The translations under genes were made by a program, and so were the position numbers. From a virus, in IMG/VR virus record IMGVR_UViG_3300006923_000070, positions 1 to 35,380 of that record: a stretch of 35,380 nt of DNA, one strand, 5' to 3'. The notes beneath the pieces are model-generated. The model did no database searches. It saw nothing but the letters and a program-made list of their open reading frames with translations, and was not told where the DNA came from. Each line of letters opens with the position of its first letter. Position 1 is the first letter of the stretch. Below, piece by piece: positions 6,779 through 15,581 of this stretch.

Positions 6779-8433
6779 TGCGTAGCGCAGTTTTAGAGCT
6801 TCAAGCCAGCCTCAACGCAAAAGGACGCTCTCACGCGGCGTCTTTGATAAAAGCGGGAAAGGTTAGCCAATCGAAAGAATGGGACGGCCCAAGCGCGGGC
6901 GTTGAGAATTCCTATCTGGAGGCGCACTCGTTTGCCGACTACGGAAAATGGTTTCTTGGAGTTGACCCAGACGCTGACCCAGAAACTAAAGGCCATTACA
7001 AATATCCCTTCACCGATGATTTCAAAACGGTGAGCTTGAACGGCTTGCGGGCTATCAGAACGCGAGCCGCTCAAACGGGCGAAACTGAAATTTTCAATGC
7101 AGCGGGGCCGCTCTTTGACGGCGCAAAGAAAAAACTCGGCCTGAGTTCCCCGGTGAACCTTTTCGAAATGCGGGCACGGCTCGAAAACGTGCAGGAATTT
7201 CGCGGGGTTGACGTTGAGGCGGGAACCATGTCAGACGTTTCAATTTTAGAGGAGGGCGAGGCCAAGGGCCACGGCGTTTTGATTACGCGCAAAACTCTTG
7301 AAGGGGCCGCGCAAGCGTTACAAGGGAAATCCTTGCCCGCGTACATCACTCACACAAATGCGCAGGACGACCGCCTTAATACTGAGGTCGGGTTTTTCTC
7401 TGGCTTTTATCTTGATGGCGGCTGTGAACACGCGCCTTACAGCTCCGATTGGTGCGAGGATCGACGCAAGACAAAGATTGACCCCGAAAGCGATATTGCG
7501 CCCGAGGATCGCAAGCAAGCGAAAGAGGATGCGAGAGCGGAGCGAGCCGCCAAGATTCAACGCGCAAAAGAACGCGAGGAGGCGGGGTTAAAGCAGACGG
7601 GGCCGAAAAGAAAATATAAATTGAAGGCGCGGCAGTTTCAAGCTTTTAATTCTTTCCGAAATTATCAGCCAGAGGCGTTTTCCCGGCTTTTTGAAATGGC
7701 CGAAATATTGCCCGAAAATTTTGGGGTGTCTCTTGTTTTCGAGGCGCGGCTATTTTGGCAGATGAGCGACGACACCGAGCTAGAGTTTGATGGATGGGAC
7801 GAAAGGCCCGAGGGCTCGCAATACGAATTGCCCACGGTTGAAGTTGTGCGGGTTATGTCTGCGGATTTCGTAGACAATCCAGCCGCCAACAGCAGCCTTT
7901 TTTCAGAAATAAAAACCACACAAAAAATAATGAAAACAGAGTTCACAACTGCGGCAAGCGAGGAGCTTGAGCGACAAAAAATAGAAGCGGGGGAAATGGA
8001 GCAAGCGCAAAAAGCGAAAGCGGATGCCTCAGAGCCCAAAAAGAAAAAGCGCAAAAAGCTTTCGATTCCTGTCGAGGTGCTAGAGGAGGACGCCGAATTT
8101 ACCGAGCCAGCCGAGGAGGCTGTTGGGGCAACGGCTGACAACGCCGTTATTGCCGAGCTTGAGGGAAGGCTGAGTGAACGCGATCAACTGATTGCCAAAA
8201 TGAGCGAGCAGCTTCAGAGCCATTCGGAGCAAATCGCAACGCTCAAGGAGTTGCTTGCTGGCGAGGAGCCAATTGCTGAAGATGCCGCCGACGAGGAAAT
8301 TTCCGAGGAGCAAAACACAAAAGCTCTCAAGGAAAAGGCTGTAAAAGAGGTTTTGGAGCTCAATGAAACCATGACCAGATCAAGCGCGTTGCTTGAGGTT
8401 GGGAAAAAGCATCCAGAATATTTTAACAACTAA
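6778..8433 (+). CDS. Prohead protease fused to a scaffold domain
   Basis: This is a 551-residue protein in the protease-scaffold position, between portal and capsid. The N-terminal part carries HSFADYGKWFLGVD and KTVSLNGLRAIRTRAAQTG, which I recall from phage head-protein N-termini. The middle (about 110-380) alternates strand-like segments with a charged insertion at about 235-285. After residue 384 the protein turns into a Lys/Glu-rich scaffold-like tail with a coiled coil (AELEGRLSERDQLIAKMSEQ). No catalytic triad could be fixed by eye. The ATG at 6778 is chosen over a TTG one codon earlier because it overlaps the upstream stop. An internal ATG at 7930 may yield the scaffold alone. Confidence 0.75.
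   Translation: MRSAVLELQASLNAKGRSHAASLIKAGKVSQSKEWDGPSAGVENSYLEAHSFADYGKWFLGVDPDADPETKGHYKYPFTDDFKTVSLNGLRAIRTRAAQTGETEIFNAAGPLFDGAKKKLGLSSPVNLFEMRARLENVQEFRGVDVEAGTMSDVSILEEGEAKGHGVLITRKTLEGAAQALQGKSLPAYITHTNAQDDRLNTEVGFFSGFYLDGGCEHAPYSSDWCEDRRKTKIDPESDIAPEDRKQAKEDARAERAAKIQRAKEREEAGLKQTGPKRKYKLKARQFQAFNSFRNYQPEAFSRLFEMAEILPENFGVSLVFEARLFWQMSDDTELEFDGWDERPEGSQYELPTVEVVRVMSADFVDNPAANSSLFSEIKTTQKIMKTEFTTAASEELERQKIEAGEMEQAQKAKADASEPKKKKRKKLSIPVEVLEEDAEFTEPAEEAVGATADNAVIAELEGRLSERDQLIAKMSEQLQSHSEQIATLKELLAGEEPIAEDAADEEISEEQNTKALKEKAVKEVLELNETMTRSSALLEVGKKHPEYFNN
7930..8433 (+). CDS. Possible separate scaffold from an internal start
   Basis: An in-frame ATG at 7930 (MKTEFTTAAS...) would give a 167-residue highly charged, coiled-coil protein equal to the C-terminal third of the protease fusion. 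Just upstream lies AAAACCACACAAAAAATA, an A/C-rich stretch resembling the leaders used between genes in the accessory region. Lambda makes its scaffold Nu3 from inside its protease gene in the same way. This is inferred; the product has not been shown. Confidence 0.45.
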   Translation: MKTEFTTAASEELERQKIEAGEMEQAQKAKADASEPKKKKRKKLSIPVEVLEEDAEFTEPAEEAVGATADNAVIAELEGRLSERDQLIAKMSEQLQSHSEQIATLKELLAGEEPIAEDAADEEISEEQNTKALKEKAVKEVLELNETMTRSSALLEVGKKHPEYFNN

Positions 8434-8454
8434 ACCACAGGGAGAAATTAAAAA

Positions 8455-8835
8455 ATGGGTTCAACAACATCACAAGCCAGTGGCCGCACGTTTCAAGCGA
8501 CGGCTGCCGCAATAGACGCCTACAGCCTAGTGGCTCTTGATTCGTCAGGAACGATTAGTGTTGCGGGCGATAACGCCACCGATCATGTGATTGGGGCCGT
8601 CACTGAAGACGTAGCCGCCAGCGGTTATGGTAATGTTCAGCTAATCAATTCGGGCGGCACAATGGAGTGCCTTTGCGGCGGCGATACGATTGCCGTAGAT
8701 GCCATCGTTTATACAAACGGCACCGGAAAAATCGGAACCGATAACACTAATGTTAAAATCGGCTATGCGCTTCAAGCCTCATCCGCTGATGGTGATGTGA
8801 TCGAGGTTCTGATTCACAATCACGTTTTTGCTTAA
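8455..8835 (+). CDS. Capsid decoration-type protein
   Basis: This 126-residue protein is rich in Ala, Gly, Thr and Val, with a pattern of short beta strands and no long helices. Motifs such as YSLVALDSSGTISVAG, DHVIGAVTEDVAASGYGNVQLINSGG and GYALQASSADGDVIEVLIH fit the DUF2190-like beta-barrel proteins that commonly precede the major capsid gene and bind the capsid surface or its threefold sites. A GGAGAAATTAAAAA leader gives a good ribosome binding site, in keeping with high expression. It lies directly between scaffold and capsid genes. Confidence 0.75.
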   Translation: MGSTTSQASGRTFQATAAAIDAYSLVALDSSGTISVAGDNATDHVIGAVTEDVAASGYGNVQLINSGGTMECLCGGDTIAVDAIVYTNGTGKIGTDNTNVKIGYALQASSADGDVIEVLIHNHVFA

Positions 8836-8859
8836 CCCATTAAACGGAGAAAATAAATT

Positions 8860-9786
8860 ATGAGTATGTTCGCATCATCCGCCGCCTCATTTCAGCCAGT
8901 GATTTCAGAGGTGGTCAACGCGGTAGACCGGCAAGTGTATGCTGGGCCACAAATCTTACCGTTCCAACCTGTCAATATTCGGCAAGGCAAATATGTAAAA
9001 GTTGAGTCAGCGCAATATGACAACGACGCATCCAAGCCAAGGGCCGCGGGTTCAAACTTTGCTCAAGTGTCTGGTGAGTATACCTCTGCCACATTTTCTT
9101 GCCTAGAGTACGGTGTTGAAAATTCCTTGGACGACATCAACACCGCCGAGGCCGAGACAGATGCCCTTTTGGATATTGTTTCAGTTGCCGCGAATCAGCT
9201 TGCCGACGATCTAATGGTTGGGCACGAAATTCGCGTTGCCAGTGCCTTATCGGGATCGGGATTCAATTCTACCGCAGCAACCGCGGCCATGTCAGTAGTT
9301 GCCAGCGCGACACCTATTGCGGATATTGGCAACGCTGTGCTGCGGCTAAACGCTGACGGCATCACAAAAAATATTCAGCTAATTATAGAGGCATCTCTTT
9401 ATCAAGAGATGACGCAAACCGATGACATGCGGAATCTCATCAACGGCAGCGGTGCGTTTTTCTGGTCACAGGATCAAGTTGCCCGCGTGCTTGGTGTTAA
9501 TGGCATTGTGATTTGCAACAGCCGCTATAATTCTGCAATGAAAGGACAAACCGCCAGCCGCTCCGCAATATGGCCGACAACGAGTTTTTACGTTGCGTCC
9601 ATTGCTGATGGCCCGCTGAGTAATGGCGGCATCGGTCGCACGATGTGTTACACCGAGCGCGGCGGCGATTTTGTTTCCGAAACTTATCGCACGGAACAAC
9701 CGCCAGCCAATGTGATCCGCGTCCGCAATTCGTGCGACGAGATAATTATTAATGCGAACGCTGGTGAAATAATCTCAGGCGCATAA
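8860..9786 (+). CDS. Major capsid protein (probable HK97 fold)
   Basis: This is a 308-residue protein in the capsid slot, after scaffold and decoration genes and before head-tail joining genes. It begins with a helical arm (FQPVISEVVNAVDRQVYAG). A beta-rich stretch (RQGKYVKVESAQYDND) and a long helix (ALLDIVSVAANQLADDLMVGHEIRVASAL) follow. The later portion includes LIIEASLYQEMTQTDDMRNLI and an ending in ERGGDFVSETYRTEQPP, typical of phage coat proteins. The leader AACGGAGAAAATAAATT holds a strong ribosome binding site. A terminator-like hairpin follows the gene at 9811. A second ATG at 8866 is possible but less well spaced. Confidence 0.85.
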   Translation: MSMFASSAASFQPVISEVVNAVDRQVYAGPQILPFQPVNIRQGKYVKVESAQYDNDASKPRAAGSNFAQVSGEYTSATFSCLEYGVENSLDDINTAEAETDALLDIVSVAANQLADDLMVGHEIRVASALSGSGFNSTAATAAMSVVASATPIADIGNAVLRLNADGITKNIQLIIEASLYQEMTQTDDMRNLINGSGAFFWSQDQVARVLGVNGIVICNSRYNSAMKGQTASRSAIWPTTSFYVASIADGPLSNGGIGRTMCYTERGGDFVSETYRTEQPPANVIRVRNSCDEIIINANAGEIISGA

Positions 9787-9808
9787 GGCTACCGTTTGGG
9801 GGGGAATA

Positions 9809-9862
9809 ATCTTCCCTCACCCTAGAGCTTGGCTATTGCTTTAGAGGTGAGGGAAGTCTTTT
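9809..9862 (+). terminator. Terminator-like hairpin after the capsid gene, overlapping the next ribosome binding region
   Basis: CTTCCCTCACC (9811-9821) pairs with GGTGAGGGAAG (9846-9856) in an 11-bp stem, partly extended by CTA/TAG and GAGC/GCTT pairings, and TCTTTT follows. This has the form of a rho-independent terminator. The 3' arm also contains GAGGTGAGGG, the only purine-rich ribosome-binding sequence before the next ATG at 9866, so the stem could hide it. Confidence 0.7.
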
Positions 9863-9865
9863 AAG

Positions 9866-10207
9866 ATGGCAAGCTACACAACCGCAATGCTTTCGGCGGA
9901 TATGGATTTCGCCTTAAATGATTTCCAAGTAACGCTGACAGTTATTTCGCCCGCTTCAAGTGCTGATGTGGAATTCACCGCAACCAAGAGAGCTTTGCAG
10001 GACGCTTTTGCGGTTCAGGAAAACGGGCGGGAGGTGACGCTTGACACCCGCTTTTATCTTAACATCAATGGCGTTTCTACCTATCCGAAAAAGGGCTGGG
10101 TTGTGAGCGACGGCACAAACAGTTTTAAAGTCGAGTCAACTTTCATCGGTCACGGAAATGTGTCGTTGACGCTTGATTGTGTTTCTCGATATTCGCGGGG
10201 CAGATAA
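9866..10207 (+). CDS. Head-tail joining-type protein
   Basis: This is a 113-residue, mostly beta-structured protein (DFQVTLTVISPASSADVEFTATKR, then REVTLDTRFYLNINGVS and KGWVVSDGTNSFKVESTF). It follows the capsid gene, where lambda-like phages place gpFII-type or ATP-binding-sugar-transporter-like head-tail joining proteins, and its length fits them. The start codon lies 3 bp beyond the T run of the terminator-like hairpin, so its expression may be set by read-through. The stop overlaps the next start (TAATG). No signature motif is visible; the assignment is from position and size. Confidence 0.65.
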   Translation: MASYTTAMLSADMDFALNDFQVTLTVISPASSADVEFTATKRALQDAFAVQENGREVTLDTRFYLNINGVSTYPKKGWVVSDGTNSFKVESTFIGHGNVSLTLDCVSRYSRGR

Positions 10208-10689
10208 TGGCCGCAAGCTCCTTGCATGACCTTCTGGATTTTGAGGTGCATTTTGAGGGTGCCGCCGCCACCTTTCTTAACACGGCGACGAGCATTGACG
10301 TTTTCACGACCGTAAACGCAACCGACCTTGTTGCCCCGCGGCTTGAGGTTCAGTTTGTGGCAGACCAATCCGACCCAGTGACATCACTGCGCGGGGGCGG
10401 CGCGTCACCGAATACAAAAGATTTTGTTGACCTCAATGCAACTTTTAATGTGCGTGTTGTTACAGACAACGCGGCAGGAGGCGCAAGCGATCACGCAACC
10501 TACAGATCAAAAGTCAGGGCCGAGCTTTTATATAGCGGGGCAAATTGGGGCAGTTCAAACTTGCCTTATTATGATTTAAAATGGCTTCAGCCGGGGGGCT
10601 GTTCTTACTTGACAGACGCCGACTTTAATATTAGTGAACTCTCTTGGAATGTTCGGTTTGCTATTCGGGACGACGCTTGGCCTAGCTGA
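10207..10689 (+). CDS. Tail terminator/completion-type protein
   Basis: This is a 160-residue protein with an N-terminal helix (SLHDLLDFEVHFEGAAATFLNTATS) and then alternating strands, for example LEVQFVADQ, ATFNVRVVTD and SKVRAELLYSG. The position just before the tail tube gene and the mixed fold are those of tail-terminator proteins (lambda gpU/gpZ class), which cap the growing tail and join it to the head. The ATG at 10207 is used because it overlaps the preceding stop as TAATG; the upstream in-frame TTG lies inside the earlier gene. The call is by order and size only. Confidence 0.6.
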   Translation: MAASSLHDLLDFEVHFEGAAATFLNTATSIDVFTTVNATDLVAPRLEVQFVADQSDPVTSLRGGGASPNTKDFVDLNATFNVRVVTDNAAGGASDHATYRSKVRAELLYSGANWGSSNLPYYDLKWLQPGGCSYLTDADFNISELSWNVRFAIRDDAWPS

Positions 10690-10746
10690 TAAAATACGCG
10701 CCGAAAGGCCGACTGTTTAATATAAAAAAACAAGGAAAACTAAAAT

Positions 10747-11115
10747 ATGGCAATCACCTCAGACGGAACCCAAAGTTTTGGAATCCAAGATTCTCCTGTC
10801 ACCATCAACTCAATTACCTACGTTATGGAAAACGCGACTTTTACTTACGGGTCAAACCGCGTTGACATAAATGACAGCAATGGTGAGCCGCTAGGTTCGA
10901 CTCTTGTGCCGAACAGGATTGAGGGATCGGCAACATTGCAATACTCAACTGATTCAGACGCAACGGCACCCAACCCGTCCATCGGGCATGAGATCGTGAC
11001 GTCAACAACCAACGGGCGCAACAATGGGACTTATGTGATCACCGAAATCGGCGACGCGCAGAGTCAAGGCGACTACGCGAAATGCAGCGTTTCGTTTTAT
11101 GAGAAAATAAATTAA
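10747..11115 (+). CDS. Major tail tube protein
   Basis: This is a 122-residue beta-rich protein with strands such as SPVTINSITYVMENATFTYG, NRIEGSATLQYST and DYAKCSVSFYEKIN. It sits two genes before the tape measure and directly before the assembly-chaperone slot, which is the standard place for the tail tube subunit. The leader AACAAGGAAAACTAAAAT gives an AAGGA ribosome binding site at suitable distance, and the preceding 57-bp gap is longer than its neighbours', consistent with a highly expressed subunit. It is short for a tube protein but within the range of minimal single-domain versions. Confidence 0.65.
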   Translation: MAITSDGTQSFGIQDSPVTINSITYVMENATFTYGSNRVDINDSNGEPLGSTLVPNRIEGSATLQYSTDSDATAPNPSIGHEIVTSTTNGRNNGTYVITEIGDAQSQGDYAKCSVSFYEKIN

Positions 11116-11125
11116 GGCTCGGCAA

Positions 11126-11767
11126 ATGAAAACCTCCGCGCAATTGTGGGAGGAGTACAAGCCGAAACTTGCGGCAGCTAAAAAGCTAGACCAAAAAGAG
11201 GCGTCTTTGGTTTTCCTCGTTCAACCCGTTAAGGTTGGGAGGTTCCAAGTAGCCCCTTTCTCGATTCGGCGGCTCCTCTTTTTGGATGCCGTCGAATCTC
11301 CTTTCATTGGGGGCTCGTCACCCATTGGCCGCGAGTCGGTTTTGCGAGCCCTCTGGGTGTTGAGCCCAAAATTCACGCCGTCAATTTTTTTGGGGCGGTT
11401 TTTTGCTTTTAAATATTTTTGGATTAAATGGGAATGGTACGCCGAGGAGCTGGCAGAATTAATTTCAGAAAGTATGGAGCTAATGAGTCAGGGGGCACGC
11501 TCTGACGATGCCGACGAAAATTCTGTTCTTTGGGTTTCCTCCATGGTGGATGTTTTTGCCTCTCAATACCATTGGCCTCTTGATCAGATTCTTGATGTTC
11601 CGTTGCTCGTCACCAGTTCCCTTGGCAGCGCAATGGGGCGGCGCATGGAGGCAAGCTCGGGAAAGGGCGCAAAAAATCCCCTCTTTAGCCGTCACGCCGA
11701 CGCTTGCAAAAAGCAGTATTTAGCTGAGTCGAATAAAGCAGCAGAAAGGAGCCGAGCGCATGGCTAA
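11126..11767 (+). CDS. Tail assembly chaperone-position protein
   Basis: This 213-residue helical protein (SAQLWEEYKPKLAAAKKL..., later WAEELAELISESMELM-type helices) stands between tail tube and tape measure. Siphophages place tail assembly chaperones here, which coat the tape measure during tail growth. The usual programmed frameshift product is not evident; the single frame is open throughout and overlaps the tape measure start by 8 bp. It also contains Trp- and Phe-rich stretches (FFAFKYFWIKWEWY). Function is inferred from position. Confidence 0.6.
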   Translation: MKTSAQLWEEYKPKLAAAKKLDQKEASLVFLVQPVKVGRFQVAPFSIRRLLFLDAVESPFIGGSSPIGRESVLRALWVLSPKFTPSIFLGRFFAFKYFWIKWEWYAEELAELISESMELMSQGARSDDADENSVLWVSSMVDVFASQYHWPLDQILDVPLLVTSSLGSAMGRRMEASSGKGAKNPLFSRHADACKKQYLAESNKAAERSRAHG

Positions 11768-14700
11768 GTTTTCAATAACGGGGCTGCTTGGCCTCGATAC
11801 CTCGGGATCAGAAAAAAGCGTCGGGAAGCTTGGCTCTGCCCTCTCTAGTTTCGGAAAGGTTGGAGCGGCGGCTGTGGCCGCTGTCGCGGCGGCGTTGGGG
11901 GCGTTAATGGTCAAGTCGGCGCAGACATTCGTTGAGTTCGAAAAAGGGATGGCCGAAGTTTTTACGTTGATGCCGGGAATATCTAAAGAGGCGATGGGCA
12001 AAATGGAGGAGGATGTTTTGAAGCTGTCAAAAACGATGGGGATTTTGCCCGAGGAGGCGGTTCCCGCTCTCTATCAAGCCATTTCTGCGGGCTACCCTGC
12101 AGAGAATGTTTTTGAGTTCATGGAAGTTGCCTCAAAGGCGTCAATTGGCGGCGTGACTGATTTAGAGACAGCGGTGGACGGAATTACCTCGGTTATCAAT
12201 GCGTATGGGCGGGAAAACGTCTCAGCAGCTCAAGCGGCTGATGATATGTTCACGGCGGTGAAGCTCGGCAAAACAAATTTTGAGCAATTATCTCAGAGCA
12301 TTGCGGTCGTCACGCCCGTGGCAAAAGCTGCCGGGGTTTCTTTCAAGGATGTGATGGCATCAGTTGCCGCGTTGACGGCGACAGGGGTTCCAACCTCGGA
12401 GGCAATGACCCAAATTTCTTCCGCAATAGTTTCGATCAATACGCCGACAAAGAAAGCTGAAGGGTTGGCGAGGTCGCTCGGGGTCAATTTTGAAAAGCTC
12501 CAAAAGGACATGAAAAAGCCGGGAGGCATCCTAAATGTTTTCATGGAGTTGAAAGAAAAAACGGGGGGCAATGTTGGTCAAATGAAAACTTTACTGGGCA
12601 GAATGGAGGGAGCCAAGGCGGTTCTCTCAATGACAGCTGACGGAGGGAAAAAGCTGAGTGCAGCGATCAAGGAAATGGCCGATAATTCTGGCGCAGCCGG
12701 GGAGGCGTTTGAGACTATGGAAAACACTTTCGATTTCCAGATTAAAAAAATGGGATCACGGTGGGAGGCTTTCAAGATAATGGTTGGGAAAATGTTGGTG
12801 CCAATTCTCAAGGCCATTGGCCCAATCATCGACGAAATATTTACAATGATCGAGAAACTCCCGTGGGATGAGTTTAAGGAGGGAGTTGAGAGGGTTGCCG
12901 TTGCCATGAAAAAAGCATTTGAGGGAGAAGGCAAATCGGCGGTGAGCGATTTCCTAGACATTCTCTTTGACTTTCTGATGGTGCTGCTTGACATGGGAAA
13001 AGCAACGGCGATTTGGTATGCGGCACTTTCCAAGATGGGAGTTTTTAAGATTCTTAATACGGTTCTCAAATCTCTGGTCAAGTTGCTGTCAACAGTGGTT
13101 GACGGGTGGGCTCGGATCGGGGATGCACTGGCGGCCATCGGGCTAACCGCCGAGCGTTCAATTGAGCGAGTCGCTGCCGCTGAAGCTAAAGCCGCCGTTG
13201 CCAAGGCAAAGAGAGAGGGCCGAGCCAAGGAACTGACCAAAACAGAGGAGGAGCTGAAAAGGATTGCCAGCGGCGGGATAACCGCAACGGCCTTGGAGCG
13301 GATGGCTCAATTATTAAGCGACGAACGGAAGCGGATGAAAAAGCAATCGCCTCACTTGAAATTTGCTGGCGGTACCGATGTTTCAGCAAAAGAATTGATG
13401 GAGCTTTTCAGATCAAATCAGATGGGAGAATCGGGCGTAGGAAAAGCAATCTCAAGCACGCTTCAAGGGCTCCTCCAAAAGTCAGAGGAGGAAATTTCCA
13501 CTTTCGGCAAGGAGGGCCGCGAACTTCTAATGAAAGGCGGCATCAATAGGGAGCAGCTTGAAAAGCTGATGAAAACGGGCGGCATAGATTCTTTCGAAAA
13601 ATTTTATGTTGAGCTCGGCAAGGGGAATATTGATCTTTTCAAGCTCATGGAGAAAACTTTTGGCACTGATTTCGCCAACGAGGTTCAAGCGAAGCTCGGG
13701 CAATTGGGCAAGGGGTTGCCAGCGGAGCAAGCGGCCCAAGAGGCGGCAGCGCGAGCAGCAGCCGAGGCGGCGGCGGTGGCAGCGCACGCGAGCGGCCAGC
13801 GGAGCGACCTAGAAAAGAAATTTGCAAAGGGAGCCGAGGACGCCAAAAAAATGCACGAGGAGAATTTAAAAATTGGCGAACGGCAGATTGCAAAAATCAA
13901 CGCAGGAAATCCATCGGAGCAAATGGCCCAGCTCGCTCAAGCAATGGGCAATTTTCAAATCCCTTTGCCCGTCGTCATAGTTGACGAGAGCCTCAAAAAA
14001 ATGTCAGATTTTTGGGGAAAGACAAAGTTGACGGCGACAGTCTCGGAGAAAGATTCAAAGGAAGCGGGGGAGAGTTATAACAAAACAGTCAAGGACGACA
14101 CGGGCAAGCCATTTATCAACATCAAGACGGGCAAGCCGTTAACGGGGCAAGAGCTGAAGGACGCCCAACAAAAAGCTCTCGACAATGCCAAGTCTCAAAA
14201 AGCGATTAAAAAGATGGCCGAAGAGGCGACCAAGAAAGGCAGCATTTTCACTCATGACGAAAAAACTCAGGGCGTCCTTGAGCAGCTTTTGAGCGTGATG
14301 AGCGCAGATGATTGGGAGTCGGTGAAGGCGGGGACAACGCTCACGGGGAGGAGCCTTGCAACCGAGGAGGAGATTCTTGAAGCCATCAAGTCGGGGAGGT
14401 TGTTTGAGAGTGAGCTTGGCTCTATCTCAAAAGAGCTTGAGGAGTTTTCCCGAACTGGCGGCATGGGCAAGGGCACAGGGGGCAATGTCTGGTCGCATCT
14501 CGCACAGTTACTTGGAGAGGAAAAGGCAATTGCCATTATGAAAAAAATGGCAGAGAAAGAAAAGCAACTTGCTGTTGATGCCAAGAGGCAGCGGGAGGAA
14601 ACTAAAGTGGAGGTTTCGAAAGTAGAAAAGGCCGTCAAAAAATTAAGCGAGGCGGGCGGCATCGCACGACGCAGCGCGGGGGGAGGCTTGGACATGGACA

Positions 14701-14771
14701 TTTTTAACAGCATGGATAAAAAGCTCGGCAGCATTGACAGGACGGTCAAAGGGTATTTCACAAATCAATAA
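11760..14771 (+). CDS. Tail tape-measure protein, TP901 core
   Basis: This 1003-residue protein sets tail length. Residues about 60-350 hold the TP901-type core: FEKGMAEVFTLMPGIS, EAVPALYQAISAGYP, the segment around ASKASIGGVTDLETAVDGI, and SFKDVMASVAALTATGVPTSEAMTQI. Hydrophobic stretches lie near residues 32-54 and again around 395-430 (LDILFDFLMVLLDM). The rest is long charged helix with many Ala, Lys and Glu, typical of a coiled rod. From the usual rule of about 0.15 nm per residue a tail near 150 nm can be expected. It overlaps the preceding gene and ends 3 bp before the next start. Confidence 0.93.
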   Translation: MAKFSITGLLGLDTSGSEKSVGKLGSALSSFGKVGAAAVAAVAAALGALMVKSAQTFVEFEKGMAEVFTLMPGISKEAMGKMEEDVLKLSKTMGILPEEAVPALYQAISAGYPAENVFEFMEVASKASIGGVTDLETAVDGITSVINAYGRENVSAAQAADDMFTAVKLGKTNFEQLSQSIAVVTPVAKAAGVSFKDVMASVAALTATGVPTSEAMTQISSAIVSINTPTKKAEGLARSLGVNFEKLQKDMKKPGGILNVFMELKEKTGGNVGQMKTLLGRMEGAKAVLSMTADGGKKLSAAIKEMADNSGAAGEAFETMENTFDFQIKKMGSRWEAFKIMVGKMLVPILKAIGPIIDEIFTMIEKLPWDEFKEGVERVAVAMKKAFEGEGKSAVSDFLDILFDFLMVLLDMGKATAIWYAALSKMGVFKILNTVLKSLVKLLSTVVDGWARIGDALAAIGLTAERSIERVAAAEAKAAVAKAKREGRAKELTKTEEELKRIASGGITATALERMAQLLSDERKRMKKQSPHLKFAGGTDVSAKELMELFRSNQMGESGVGKAISSTLQGLLQKSEEEISTFGKEGRELLMKGGINREQLEKLMKTGGIDSFEKFYVELGKGNIDLFKLMEKTFGTDFANEVQAKLGQLGKGLPAEQAAQEAAARAAAEAAAVAAHASGQRSDLEKKFAKGAEDAKKMHEENLKIGERQIAKINAGNPSEQMAQLAQAMGNFQIPLPVVIVDESLKKMSDFWGKTKLTATVSEKDSKEAGESYNKTVKDDTGKPFINIKTGKPLTGQELKDAQQKALDNAKSQKAIKKMAEEATKKGSIFTHDEKTQGVLEQLLSVMSADDWESVKAGTTLTGRSLATEEEILEAIKSGRLFESELGSISKELEEFSRTGGMGKGTGGNVWSHLAQLLGEEKAIAIMKKMAEKEKQLAVDAKRQREETKVEVSKVEKAVKKLSEAGGIARRSAGGGLDMDIFNSMDKKLGSIDRTVKGYFTNQ

Positions 14772-14774
14772 ATT

Positions 14775-15581
14775 ATGGCAATCACGTTTGACGCACCTTC
14801 AGCGAATTGGGCAACGGAAAGCCGACTCTCTAGCGAGCCGCGAATTATTTACCCCATTCAGCAAAATAAAACGGCGATTTTTTACGAGCAAGATTTTGCA
14901 ATCAATCAAGCTAATTTTGCCACGGGAACGCTTGACACCGCAATGGCATCAACGACCCTCACGGGCGGCATAGGGGCGAGCGACACGGTTCTACCCGTCG
15001 TCAGCACCGCAGGGTTTCCGAGTATCGGCAAGGTCAAGATTGATTCGGAGACGATCCCTTACACCGCAAAAACCTCGACGAGTTTTACAGGGGCAACCGT
15101 AACCGCAACCCATACCAGCTCAACCGCAGTAGATTCAATTGCCTATTTAGTAGAAGAAACAATGCCCAGAGCCTTGGGCGGTGAGATGGTGGAATGGACA
15201 AAAAAATTTGCAACGATTCCCGATTCTTGGTCAGATTACAATGAAGGCGTTTTTACGTTTCCCGGTTATTACAATGATGACGCGGTGGGAAATTTTCGCA
15301 GCCCTCAATCCCTGAACGCCACCATAAAATCCACGACAGCATATGCCTTGACCACTGACCCTTACACCGATCTTGATGTTGCAAATCAAATGTTTAGGGT
15401 CGTGAACGATGCTACCGACCTGACGGTTTTACAATACGTTGACGCGAGCTCAATTCCGACCTATACAACTTATACGGGCTATGTGAGCGGCGGAACCTTG
15501 ATTTATGTGGCGCAATCAACCCTTGAAAGATTTGCGGGTAATATTTGGGGGCGCACCCAGTTCCAAACCAAAGCACAATAA
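14775..15581 (+). CDS. Tail tip/distal tail-position protein
   Basis: This is a 268-residue protein rich in Thr, Ser and Ala with many short strands. A small Gly/Val domain at about residues 62-125 (TLTGGIGASDTVLPVVSTAGFPSIGKVKID and the following strands) resembles beta-sandwich repeats found in tail proteins. It is the first gene after the tape measure, where distal tail proteins are normally found, and its length suits that class. No enzyme motif is visible. Its stop codon shares a base with the start of the fibre gene (TAATG). Confidence 0.55.
   Translation: MAITFDAPSANWATESRLSSEPRIIYPIQQNKTAIFYEQDFAINQANFATGTLDTAMASTTLTGGIGASDTVLPVVSTAGFPSIGKVKIDSETIPYTAKTSTSFTGATVTATHTSSTAVDSIAYLVEETMPRALGGEMVEWTKKFATIPDSWSDYNEGVFTFPGYYNDDAVGNFRSPQSLNATIKSTTAYALTTDPYTDLDVANQMFRVVNDATDLTVLQYVDASSIPTYTTYTGYVSGGTLIYVAQSTLERFAGNIWGRTQFQTKAQ

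Noticed and set aside
7665-8141. Long minus-strand frame of 158 residues within the protease-scaffold gene
   Set aside because: Ser-rich shadow of the Lys/Glu/Ala-rich plus-strand gene, a common artefact.
12578-13240. 220-residue minus-strand frame in the tape-measure gene
   Set aside because: Ser/Ala-rich antisense shadow of a well-supported gene.
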